Source: a virus | DNA: 21,505 bases | Reading direction: 5' to 3' (one strand) | IMG/VR virus record: IMGVR_UViG_3300042397_001535 | Coordinates: 1 to 21,505 of that record | In this document: positions 13,984-20,099 of the stretch, in pieces | Layout of the letters: every line of letters begins with the position of its first letter | Position numbering within the stretch: the stretch's first letter is position 1 | Notes under the pieces: model-generated | The model's input: only the letters and a program-made list of their open reading frames with translations | Told to the model about the DNA's origin: nothing | The model's database searches: none | Made by a program: the position numbers and the translations under genes

Positions 13984-14258
13984 GGCGTCCCCTCCAACAG
14001 TTTGCGCAGCCTGCGGACCTCTGCGATGAGCGCGGGCACGTCGGTGCGGGCTCCGTTGTACGCCTCCCGCGTCGCGCGAAGCTCCGCGCCTTGGTCGGCC
14101 ACTCGACCGAGAAGCTCGTCGCGTTCGTCGGTGAGGCGGTCCACCTCAGCACGCGATTCGCTCAAGCGGTCTTCCAGCATGCCCGCTTCGGCGCGCGCTT
14201 CGTCGCGCTCGCGCGTGGCTACCTCTAGGCGTGCTTCCAGTTCCTCCACCGTCTTCAT
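13980..14258 (-). CDS. Short coiled-coil protein, partial paralogue of its neighbour
   Basis: 92 residues from the ATG at 14256-14258 with AGAGGAAGG just upstream; the stop overlaps the next ATG (ATGA). It is a continuous coiled coil (KTVEELEARLEVATRERDEA, then DRLTDERDELLGRVADQGAE). It ends in ARTDVPALIAEVRRLRKLLE, nearly the same as ARADVPALVARVRELEAER in the following gene. The DNA of the shared DVPAL core is identical over 15 bases (13852-13866 and 14028-14042). It probably oligomerises, perhaps with the neighbour. Function unknown. Confidence 0.55.
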   Translation of the reverse strand: MKTVEELEARLEVATRERDEARAEAGMLEDRLSESRAEVDRLTDERDELLGRVADQGAELRATREAYNGARTDVPALIAEVRRLRKLLEGTP

Positions 14259-14443
14259 GCCTTCCTCTGAATCGCAGCCATGCACCGCTTGCACTCGTCG
14301 TGCGCGCCAGTCATGTCTTGCAGTGCGCTCTTCGGCGAGAGCACGATGCCGCAAAACGAGTTACCGAATTCAAGCCAGTGGGCCTTGGCTCGCTTCGTGT
14401 CGTAGCGATAGAACCAGCCGGTCATCCATTCGTAATCGGTCAT
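14255..14443 (-). CDS. Small Cys/His protein, possible zinc knuckle
   Basis: 62 residues from the ATG at 14441-14443, which overlaps the previous stop region. H22, C31, C51 and C54 (AHWLEFGNSFCG, HDECKRCMAA) could form one zinc site. Phage proteins with a W/H...CG...C-x2-C pattern of about this size are common in early operons and unnamed. The N-terminus is aromatic (DYEWMTGWFYRYDT). An upstream GAGGAG with long spacing may serve as ribosome site. The stop overlaps the next start. Confidence 0.5.
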   Translation of the reverse strand: MTDYEWMTGWFYRYDTKRAKAHWLEFGNSFCGIVLSPKSALQDMTGAHDECKRCMAAIQRKA

Positions 14444-14718
14444 GCTCCGTGACTCCTCAGGTATCGAACCTCCGCCTCGAAGGCCTCGCCTGCGACGCTA
14501 CGCGCCACCGCCAAGCGCTCGTCGAAGCCAGGCGCGGCGTAGTGCCACGCACCCGGCGCAACGTCGCCCAGGTGGCGAATCAGCGCGCTAGCGGCGGCGC
14601 TACGAGCCGCACGGGCGATGCGCCCGCGCTTCGTATCGCGGCGAAGCTGCGAACCCCACTCGGGGCCGCAAGCGTCGTCGGCCAGCTGGTTTGCGATGGT
14701 CATGGTGAGGATGCTCAT
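14440..14718 (-). CDS. Hypothetical phage protein
   Basis: 92 residues from the ATG at 14716-14718, overlapping the stop of the preceding gene (TGATG); the next in-frame ATG at 14703 is an alternative. Features: LTMTIANQLADDACGPEWGS, then basic RRDTKRGRIARAARSAAASA, then DVAPGAWHYAAPGFDERLAV and an Ala/Glu/Arg helix. No metal or enzyme motif is seen and I do not recognise a family. Confidence 0.5.
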   Translation of the reverse strand: MSILTMTIANQLADDACGPEWGSQLRRDTKRGRIARAARSAAASALIRHLGDVAPGAWHYAAPGFDERLAVARSVAGEAFEAEVRYLRSHGA

Positions 14719-14897
14719 CAGAGGGCCTCGGTCGCGGCGTTGTAGCGCGCCATCTGACGCAGCACGCGCTTGCGGTCGTCGGCGTGCATCGCGGCCAGCT
14801 CGCGATCGGAGACGCGCACGGTGCGCGTCCAGCACTGGTTGTAGACCGACCAGAAGGTGATGCTGCCGTCGCGGTGAAGAGTAACCTTGTCCGTCGT
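14718..14897 (-). CDS. Paralogue of the 58-aa early protein, without a standard start codon
   Basis: The minus frame ending with TGA at 14718-14720 is open up to the TGA at 14997-14999 but contains no ATG, GTG or TTG ahead of the conserved part. It encodes DKVTLHRDGSITFWSVYNQC, WTRTVRVSDRELAAM, then DDRKRVLRQM, closely matching the protein encoded at 19815-19991 (KLHKDGSVTHWSTYSQMW, DLAAM, RTRVMRHL). AGAAAGG upstream would position translation at ACG codons 14895-14897 or 14892-14894; a CTG at 14910-14912 is the other choice. The stop is coupled to the next gene (TGATG), and conservation extends to the end, so it seems functional or only recently broken. The coordinate of the start is a guess; a sequencing error in an ATG is also possible. 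Confidence 0.55.
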   Translation of the reverse strand, partial: TTDKVTLHRDGSITFWSVYNQCWTRTVRVSDRELAAMHADDRKRVLRQMARYNAATEAL

Positions 14898-14964
14898 CGT
14901 TGCCTTTCTCAGTTCCCCGCCCGTTCGGCGGCGTCGTCGCGATTGCGTCGACGAGTGATGTTCT

Positions 14965-14985
14965 ACGAGAGAAAAGAACTCTCGT
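14965..14985 (-). other. Perfect 7-bp hairpin after the nuclease gene
   Basis: ACGAGAG at 14965-14971 and CTCTCGT at 14979-14985 are exact inverted repeats with a seven-base loop. On the transcribed (minus) strand the stem begins right after the stop codon of the VRR-NUC gene and the loop is T-rich. No U-run follows, so it is not a standard terminator; an attenuator or RNA-stabilising stem is possible. Confidence 0.4.
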
Positions 14986-15345
14986 CTACATCTTTCTCAC
15001 GAAGGCTTCGATTTCTTCTTTCGCGTGGGAAAAGCCACGGCAAACGAGCACCGTGTGGCCGATGCTCCGCAGGTAAGTGTGCCAGTCGCGTTGTTCGGCG
15101 GACACGCTTCCGCCCTCGGAGCGCTTCATCTCGATCCAGAGCGAGAAGGCCGGGATGAAGAGGTCAGGCACTCCGGCGCTGACGCCTTCGGCCTTCAGCT
15201 TCGCGCCGGTCGTTCGGCTGCGCTGCGAGCCGTTTGGGATGGCGAAGATGCGCACCCCGCCCTTGCTCACGAGCCCGTACGTCTGGCGGAACCATCGGAC
15301 GAGGTTGCGTTGCTCTTCGTGCTCGGTGGGAATTCGCTCGGTCAA
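14986..15345 (-). CDS. VRR-NUC domain nuclease
   Basis: 119 residues if translation starts at the TTG at 15343-15345, which overlaps the upstream stop as TTGA; a GTG at 15364-15366 is about as plausible, and an ATG at 15429 would overlap the neighbour too far. The VRR-NUC signature is clear: EEQRNLVRWFR, VRIFAIPNGSQRS, GAKLKAEGVSAGVPDLFIP with D61, LWIEMKRSEGGSVSAEQRDW with E72 and K74, then a GHTVLVCRGF end. These are the PD-(D/E)XK active-site residues. Such stand-alone nucleases are frequent in phages and are believed to process branched DNA; the exact substrate is unknown here. It lies downstream of the helicase gene in the replication block. Confidence 0.8.
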   Translation of the reverse strand: MTERIPTEHEEQRNLVRWFRQTYGLVSKGGVRIFAIPNGSQRSRTTGAKLKAEGVSAGVPDLFIPAFSLWIEMKRSEGGSVSAEQRDWHTYLRSIGHTVLVCRGFSHAKEEIEAFVRKM

Positions 15346-15539
15346 AACGGAATCATCTGCACCCACTCGGGGCAATCGTTTTCCGACTCGGCGTATTCCT
15401 GCGGAGGGTTTGCGTTGTACCTTTTGCATATCTCGTCAGTGCTCCAGTAAGCATCGGTGTAGTGGTCGCAGTTCACGCAGCAGCGCGGCGGATTATTCAC
15501 GACCGAGCGCCACTCTCTGATCGTCTTCAGCTTCACCAT
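15342..15539 (-). CDS. Small Cys-rich phage protein
   Basis: 65 residues. The ATG at 15537-15539 has GGAGG at good spacing, and the frame begins inside the helicase stop region. Cysteines C20, C21, C24, C38 and C56 occur in RCCVNCDHYTDAYWSTDEIC, then NDCPEWV. The order C-x-N-C-x2-Y, C, C-x2-W resembles the Cys-rich protein encoded at 1884-2258. One zinc or Fe-S site is likely from the spacing; no function is known to me. Confidence 0.6.
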   Translation of the reverse strand: MVKLKTIREWRSVVNNPPRCCVNCDHYTDAYWSTDEICKRYNANPPQEYAESENDCPEWVQMIPF

Positions 15540-17143
15540 TCGCGCCTCCGTACCCTGAAAAACTTCCCATCACGCTCGAACGTCACCACGCGCGGCGGCT
15601 TCGCATCGTTCATCGCAGCGGCGATCGCGTCGATGTTGTTTTCAAGCGCCCAGCCTGGCGAAGTACCTGCGCTCTGCGCGATGGTCGCGAGCGAGCGGCG
15701 CGCCTTGTCGCCAGCGTAGCCAGGATGCGCGATCGTCAGGTACTCGTCGATGGGCTTCTCGGCGATCCCGCCGTAGTAGCGCACGCGCAGCATTTCGAGG
15801 CCGCTCGACGCGCTGACGTGCCTACGCCAGTCCCACTCGGTAACGATGAGATCCGAGCCTTCAGCGCCCATGATGTCGTCGTTCCTGAGCGCGAACTTCT
15901 TCTCCTTCGGCGGCGGGAACTCGAAGCCGCACGATGGGCACACGCGCGCCGTCGGGTGCACGAGTTCGCCGCACTCGTCGCAGACCTTCACGGGTGGCTC
16001 GCCGTCGCCCTCGCCAGCCTTGTCCGGCGGCTGCACGGCGGTGATGGGGCCGTGCGTTGCGACGACGCCAGCGAAGTCGAGCACGAGGCAGTGATCGGTG
16101 TGCGCCTTCGGCCTGAGCCCGCGTCCCGCCATCTGCACGTAGAGGCTCGGCGAGAGCGTCGGGCGAAGCATCGCGATCAGGTCGATGTTCGGTGCGTCGA
16201 ACCCCGTCGTGAGGACGTTTGCGTTCGTGAGGGCGCGCAGCTCTCCGCGCTTAAACGCCGCTAGGATGCGCTGACGCTCGGCCTTCGGTGTCTCGCCTGT
16301 CACGCACGCAGCGGCGACGCCTTCGGCCTGTAGTGCGTCGCAAACGTGCTTCGCGTGCTCGACGCCGCAGCAGAAGAAGAGCCAGCTCTTTCGGTCGCCT
16401 GCGAGCGCGAGAACCTCGCGCACGACGGCGGCGTTTTTGTCGGCGGTGTCGACCGCCGCTTGCAGTTCGGATTCGATGTACTCGCCGCCGCGCTTGTGCA
16501 CGCCCGCCGTGTCGAGCTTCGCCTGCGTGACCTTCGAGCGCAGCGGGGCCAGGTGGCGCTTGTGCACGAGTTCCTCGATGCTCACCGGCTCGATGAGGTC
16601 GGCGAAGAGCGCAGGCTCGTCGGTGATGAGGCCGTGCCCGAGACGGTACGGCGTCGCGGTGAGACCGACGACGCGGAGCGCAGGGTTGATGCGCACGAGG
16701 TCGGCGATGAAGGTGCGGTATCCGCCCTCATCCTTGTGGCTGACGAGATGGCACTCGTCGATGATGACGAGATCAACGTGACCGACCTCGGCGGCGCGCT
16801 TTCGAATCGACTGGATGCCCGCAAAGGTGATGGGCTCGCCGAGTTCCTTCCGTCCGATGCTCGCCGAGTAGATGCCCATGGGGGCGCCTGGCCAGTGCTG
16901 ACGCATCTTCTCGGCGTTCTGCTCGATGAGTTCCTTGACGTGCGTGAGCATGAGCACGCGCGTCTCCGGCCAGCTCGTGAGCGCGTCGCGGCAAAGCGCG
17001 GCGACGATGTGCGATTTGCCCGCGCCCGTCGGAAGCACGAGGCACGGGTGCCCGCTCGGGTGCGACTCGAACCAGGAGTAGAGCTGGTTGATGGCGCGTT
17101 GTTGGTAGTCCCGGAGCTTGACGGTCGACGTCGACGCGCTCAC
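15533..17143 (-). CDS. SF2 DEAD/DEAH-like helicase with C-terminal zinc ribbon
   Basis: 536 residues with a GTG start (complement of 17141-17143), supported by GGAAGGA seven bases upstream and GTGA overlap with the gene before. Motifs in order: Q-type region LRDYQQRAI, Walker A PTGAGKS (38-44), motif Ia LTHVKEL, DECH box (129-132), GLTATPYR (160-167), ALTNANVLTTGFDAPNIDLI, and QMAGRGLRP (337-345). A zinc ribbon follows (C388/C391, C402/C405), then a poorly known C-terminal domain of about 130 residues. This is the UvrB/RecQ-like phage ATP-dependent helicase type. It probably unwinds DNA during replication or recombination, working with the adjacent nucleases. All key residues are intact. Confidence 0.88.
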   Translation of the reverse strand: MSASTSTVKLRDYQQRAINQLYSWFESHPSGHPCLVLPTGAGKSHIVAALCRDALTSWPETRVLMLTHVKELIEQNAEKMRQHWPGAPMGIYSASIGRKELGEPITFAGIQSIRKRAAEVGHVDLVIIDECHLVSHKDEGGYRTFIADLVRINPALRVVGLTATPYRLGHGLITDEPALFADLIEPVSIEELVHKRHLAPLRSKVTQAKLDTAGVHKRGGEYIESELQAAVDTADKNAAVVREVLALAGDRKSWLFFCCGVEHAKHVCDALQAEGVAAACVTGETPKAERQRILAAFKRGELRALTNANVLTTGFDAPNIDLIAMLRPTLSPSLYVQMAGRGLRPKAHTDHCLVLDFAGVVATHGPITAVQPPDKAGEGDGEPPVKVCDECGELVHPTARVCPSCGFEFPPPKEKKFALRNDDIMGAEGSDLIVTEWDWRRHVSASSGLEMLRVRYYGGIAEKPIDEYLTIAHPGYAGDKARRSLATIAQSAGTSPGWALENNIDAIAAAMNDAKPPRVVTFERDGKFFRVRRREW

Positions 17144-18162
17144 GCGAGAATCCTTCCGCCGAACTTCATGCGCAGCCTCACCACGTCAGGGTCAACGCAG
17201 GCCCTCGGATTCGCGACGATTTCAGACGAGCTGAACCCGCCGGGGCCGTTGACGACTTCTGCGCCGTCGATGCGGAAGACGATCGCCCAGTCCCGCACGC
17301 CTACGAACTCGAATGGCACGAGATCGAAGTGCAGCGCATGGCAGTCGTGCGCCTCGCGTTGCCAGTCGGTCGGGATGACGTTCTCGCCGTGTCGCGCGCA
17401 CGTCCAAACGCTTTCCTCCGTTGCCGTCGAGTGCGCGCACGTCCTGCAATTTACTTCGCGAACCACGCCCGACCCATGGCAGAGGTCGTGCGCGCTGCAC
17501 CACTTGCACTCGTACCAAGTCGGGTCCGTGCTGATGGGCGGCGGCATCTCGTCGGAGAGCGCGATGCGCTGACCGCGTTCGATGGCGCGCTCCGCGTACT
17601 CGCGGTCGTAGCGCACGCGCTCGGTGTACAGGCGGTCATCGTCCTTGCAGACTGCAACGTAGAGCGCCCGGTCGACGCCGGTTCCGCGCATGTACACTTG
17701 CATCTGGGTGTAGTGCTTCGGCTGCGACTTCTCGACGCCCTGCTTTTCGACGTCTTCCCACGACTTCTTCGAGTGCGTCTTGATTTCGAGAACGTGCGCA
17801 GCCTTTGGGGCCTCGGGCACGCCTGCGGTGATGATGCCGTCGATCGACCCCGAGACGTGCGAGCCGAACTCGACGCGCGTCTGGTCTGCGCCGGTGGCGC
17901 GCACCTTCATGCCGATGGCGCGCAGGTCTTCGACGACCGTCTCCTCCTCGCGGTGCCCGCGACGGAAGACGCGAAGAATCCGCCCTGGGAACTGCTCGCG
18001 CACGGCCCACCTGAAGCTGAGCCAGAGCTTACGCTCGCACTTCTCGCCGAGCGTCGACGCGCCCATGTGCGGGCGGAACGCCTCCTTGTGCGATGCGCGC
18101 TTCGCCTCGTGCGCTGCGTCGATGAGCGCGGTGATGGTGTTCTGTGGTTCGGGAATCTTCAT
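17140..18162 (-). CDS. Cas4/RecB-like PD-(D/E)XK exonuclease with Fe-S cysteines
   Basis: 340 residues from the ATG at 18160-18162 (GAAGG just upstream); the 25 in-frame codons before it look non-coding. Motifs: GASTLGEKCERKLWLSF with C42, FRRGHREEE (H70), GSIDGII (D108), VLEIKTHSK (E126, K128) and YTQMQVYM (Q153, Y157). These make a complete PD-(D/E)XK site. C42 together with C219, C222 and C228 (YECKWCSAHDLC) is the four-Cys arrangement that holds a 4Fe-4S cluster in Cas4 and AddB. A second Cys group (C239, C242, C255, C274) follows and may bind zinc. There is no CRISPR nearby, so it probably resects phage DNA ends for recombination with the ssDNA-binding and Sak4-like proteins upstream. 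Confidence 0.8.
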   Translation of the reverse strand: MKIPEPQNTITALIDAAHEAKRASHKEAFRPHMGASTLGEKCERKLWLSFRWAVREQFPGRILRVFRRGHREEETVVEDLRAIGMKVRATGADQTRVEFGSHVSGSIDGIITAGVPEAPKAAHVLEIKTHSKKSWEDVEKQGVEKSQPKHYTQMQVYMRGTGVDRALYVAVCKDDDRLYTERVRYDREYAERAIERGQRIALSDEMPPPISTDPTWYECKWCSAHDLCHGSGVVREVNCRTCAHSTATEESVWTCARHGENVIPTDWQREAHDCHALHFDLVPFEFVGVRDWAIVFRIDGAEVVNGPGGFSSSEIVANPRACVDPDVVRLRMKFGGRILA

Positions 18163-18200
18163 GGCCTTCTTGCTCTGGCTGGTGCTATCGGAAACAGCGA

Positions 18201-18233
18201 GGACCGCCGTCGAACGCCTTCCGGCGGCGGCCC
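18201..18233 (-). other. GC-rich hairpin between ssDNA-binding and exonuclease genes
   Basis: Within the 95-base gap between genes, GGACCGCCG (18201-18209) and CGGCGGCCC (18225-18233) can pair over nine positions. The single imperfect position is A-C on the plus strand but G-U in the minus-strand RNA, so the stem fits the transcribed strand better. The loop itself can form GCC-ggaa-GGC. No T-run follows; it is more likely an attenuator, processing or stability element than a terminator. Confidence 0.35.
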
Positions 18234-18257
18234 TCACTTCTTCGCACTACGTGCGCG

Positions 18258-18734
18258 TCACTTCGCCCAGGGCGGCTTCGGCCCGGCCTTCGCCGGTGCA
18301 GCAGCCTTCGCAGCAGCAGGGGCGGGCGGCGCGGAGCCTTCGAGGGCCTTGTGGGCCTGCACCTCGTTGGACGCCTCGTAACCGTTGGCGGCGTCGCGCA
18401 CCTTGAGCTTGACGCTGACGTTCGCTCCGAGGAGCTGGTCGGTATCGTTGACGCGGGCGAGGCCGACGCAGCGGCAGAGTTCCGCGAGCTGCTCGCGCCC
18501 GATGCTCTCGGCCTTCGGGTTCTCATTCCTGACGTTGTAGTTCGACCAGACCTTGCGGCCTGCGCCGCTCGGCCCCGAGATCGTGTACTCCACGCGGAGG
18601 TACTGACCCGTTCCGCTCTTCGTGGCCTTCACCTCGGCGCCGGTGACGCTGGCGGTGTACCAGCCGGGGGCGAGCACCTCGAAGGACTTCTCGGTGGCGG
18701 GAACGTCGGACGGGTTGAAGTCGAATGATGCCAT
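18258..18734 (-). CDS. DUF669-type ssDNA-binding protein
   Basis: 158 residues from the ATG at 18732-18734, beginning close after the previous gene's stop. The pattern DFNPSDVPATEKSFEVLAPG, WYTASVTGAEVKATKSGTGQ, YLRVEYTISGP, GRKVWSNYNVRNENPKAESI is that of the DUF669 family of phage proteins, regarded as single-strand DNA-binding proteins. The OB-like part covers about residues 1-125. The tail is Ala/Pro-rich and ends PPWAK, similar to the protein-interaction tips of SSBs although without the acidic run. Its place beside a Sak4-like ATPase and a resection nuclease fits a recombination role. Confidence 0.75.
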   Translation of the reverse strand: MASFDFNPSDVPATEKSFEVLAPGWYTASVTGAEVKATKSGTGQYLRVEYTISGPSGAGRKVWSNYNVRNENPKAESIGREQLAELCRCVGLARVNDTDQLLGANVSVKLKVRDAANGYEASNEVQAHKALEGSAPPAPAAAKAAAPAKAGPKPPWAK

Positions 18735-18737
18735 TGT

Positions 18738-19139
18738 TCAGTCTTTCTTGCTGGGAGCGGTGATGGAAAACGACGGGCGACCCGGCGTCGTGGTGATGGC
18801 GCCGAGGAGCGGCGCGGTGATCGTTGGTGCGGCGGCTTTCCAGGCTGCGGCGTTGATGTCCGCCGACCAGCGAAAGAGGCTTCCGAGGTGCTCGGAGAGG
18901 CCGTGCTCGGCTGCGAGTTCTTGCAGCTTGTCGGCGTCGACCTTGCGGTTCATGCGACCGACGACCTTGATGGCGTAGCCCTGCTCGGTCTTCGCGTTGG
19001 TCGTGCCCTCTTTGCCCTCGTCGAGGGCGAGGAGCTCAACGAGGCGGTCTTCGATGGTGCGGCGATGCGCCACCGCGTTCGCCTCTTCGGCCTTGGCGAT
19101 GCACCATTGATGCGCGAGGTCGTCGAGTTCGCGACTCAT
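18738..19139 (-). CDS. Conserved phage protein, DUF7173-like
   Basis: 133 residues from the ATG at 19137-19139, overlapping the upstream stop (ATGA) with GCGGGG before it. The N-terminus (ELDDLAHQWCIAKAEEANAV, then RRTIEDRLVELLAL) is helical. It is followed by EGTTNAKTEQGYAIKVVGRM, then NRKVDADKLQELAAEHGL, the pattern I recall for a small phage family found between ATPase and ssDNA-binding genes (DUF7173). The C-terminal 45 residues are Ala/Pro/Thr-rich. Function is unknown; context suggests a partner in recombination. The family name is from memory and less sure than the gene itself. Confidence 0.6.
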   Translation of the reverse strand: MSRELDDLAHQWCIAKAEEANAVAHRRTIEDRLVELLALDEGKEGTTNAKTEQGYAIKVVGRMNRKVDADKLQELAAEHGLSEHLGSLFRWSADINAAAWKAAAPTITAPLLGAITTTPGRPSFSITAPSKKD

Positions 19140-19813
19140 GGCGTCCCCGCAATCTTGCGGATGACCGCGCCGAGGTCCGGCGCTTCCCAGGCGTCGAGGC
19201 GACCGCTGCGGTCCTTCGCCGTCCAGAGGCCGTCCGGGTGCGCCATGAGCGCGCGCTGCGGAACGCCGTCGGCGTCCTTCTCGACTCGGAGTGCGAGCAC
19301 CTCGTCGAAGAAGTAGGGCAGCTGTTGCCCGGTCTTGTTGCCGGGCATCGACGGCGCGTAGAACACCTTGCCCATCTCGTCCGTCGACTTCTCCAGCTTC
19401 GCGGACATGTAAACATGGCGGCCGGGCAGGTCGCGGAAGGCGCGGATGAGGTCCGTCATCTGCTCCTGCATCGCGCCGTACGCCTGCCTGGGGTCTTTGG
19501 CGATCTTCTTTTCGTAGTTGAGGACGACCTCGGCGATCTCGCTGATGGAGTCGACGGCGACCGACTCGAAGCCGCGGGCCTCGTCGGAGCCTGCGAGCCA
19601 CTCGTACGCCTCGCGCAGCGTCGCCATGCTCGACACCTCGACGTACGGCAGGTCCTCGCCGACGAGGCTCAGGAGGCCCGCCTCCGCACTGATGATGATG
19701 GGGTTTGGAAGCGTGCGGATCAGGCTCGTCTTGCCTGCGCCGGCAGCGCCGAAGACGAGGAGCTTCACGCCGTTGGCGTGCGCTTCGCGGGTGCGTTTGA
19801 TGCTGATGGCCAT
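19136..19813 (-). CDS. Sak4/AAA_24-like P-loop ATPase, candidate recombinase or annealing protein
   Basis: 225 residues from the ATG at 19811-19813 with GAGGAGA at good spacing. Walker A is FGAAGAGKTSL (G22-T29); a Walker B-type strand is ESVAVDSISEIAEVV with D88. EAGLLSL, then SSMATLREAYEWLAG, HVYMSAKLEKS and PYFFDEVLALRVE follow, as in the phage nucleotide-binding (AAA_24) family that includes Sak4, a minimal RecA-like protein that anneals single strands together with a phage SSB. Here the ssDNA-binding gene is two genes downstream and a 5'/3' resection nuclease follows, the usual Sak4 setting. ATP binding is secure; annealing activity is inferred from family and context. Confidence 0.75.
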   Translation of the reverse strand: MAISIKRTREAHANGVKLLVFGAAGAGKTSLIRTLPNPIIISAEAGLLSLVGEDLPYVEVSSMATLREAYEWLAGSDEARGFESVAVDSISEIAEVVLNYEKKIAKDPRQAYGAMQEQMTDLIRAFRDLPGRHVYMSAKLEKSTDEMGKVFYAPSMPGNKTGQQLPYFFDEVLALRVEKDADGVPQRALMAHPDGLWTAKDRSGRLDAWEAPDLGAVIRKIAGTP

Positions 19814-19814
19814 C

Positions 19815-19991
19815 TCAGCTCTCCTCGGCGAAGCGGTTCGCGTGCTTCTGGAGGTGCCGCATGACGCGCGTGCGCTCCTCGGGCTGCATCGCGGCGAGGT
19901 CGGCGTTCGAGATGCCGTGCGCACGCCTCCACATTTGGGAGTAGGTCGACCAGTGGGTGACGCTCCCGTCTTTGTGCAACTTTGCCTTCAT
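19815..19991 (-). CDS. Small conserved early phage protein (58 aa)
   Basis: 58 residues. The ATG at 19989-19991 has AAGGA six to seven bases upstream, and the stop lies one base before the next gene's start region. The protein reads KAKLHKDGSVTHWSTYSQMW, RRAHGISNADLAAM, then EERTRVMRHLQKHANRF. I recall short phage proteins with the H-x-D-G-x-x-T-x-W-S-x-Y-x-Q-x-W pattern, none characterised. A close relative without a normal start codon is encoded at 14718-14897 in the same operon. The beta-turn start plus helical end suggests a compact fold; function unknown. Confidence 0.65.
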   Translation of the reverse strand: MKAKLHKDGSVTHWSTYSQMWRRAHGISNADLAAMQPEERTRVMRHLQKHANRFAEES

Positions 19992-20044
19992 GTTCGATCC
20001 TTGCTCCGACTGGTCCGGTGATTCGGGTTTGTCGGGGTGCGCAG

Positions 20045-20063
20045 GCGGGGCATCGAGCCCCGC
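20045..20063. other. Perfect 7-bp GC hairpin in an operon gap
   Basis: GCGGGGC (20045-20051) and GCCCCGC (20057-20063) are exact inverted repeats around a five-base loop, in the 108-base gap (19992-20099) between the first and second gene of the minus operon. Neither strand has a long T-run after it (ATTT on the plus side), so a partial terminator, attenuator or processing stem is possible. Nothing else is seen in this gap. Confidence 0.4.
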
Positions 20064-20099
20064 ATTTCCCTCATGGGCTGCGCTGAGTGGCGGTGCGCC

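Noticed and set aside
13403-14152. N-terminal extension of the 120-residue zinc-ribbon protein to 370 residues
   Set aside because: The extension reads through two coiled-coil genes in another frame and is low-complexity Arg/Ala text; the ATG at 13402 coupled to the previous stop explains the gene.
15346-15429. Longer VRR-NUC protein from the ATG at 15429
   Set aside because: It would overlap most of the Cys-rich gene upstream, which has a strong ribosome site of its own, and the extra residues do not look conserved.
17140-18162. CRISPR-associated Cas4 as part of a CRISPR system
   Set aside because: There are no repeats or spacers and no cas1 or cas2; stand-alone Cas4-like nucleases are usual in phage recombination modules.
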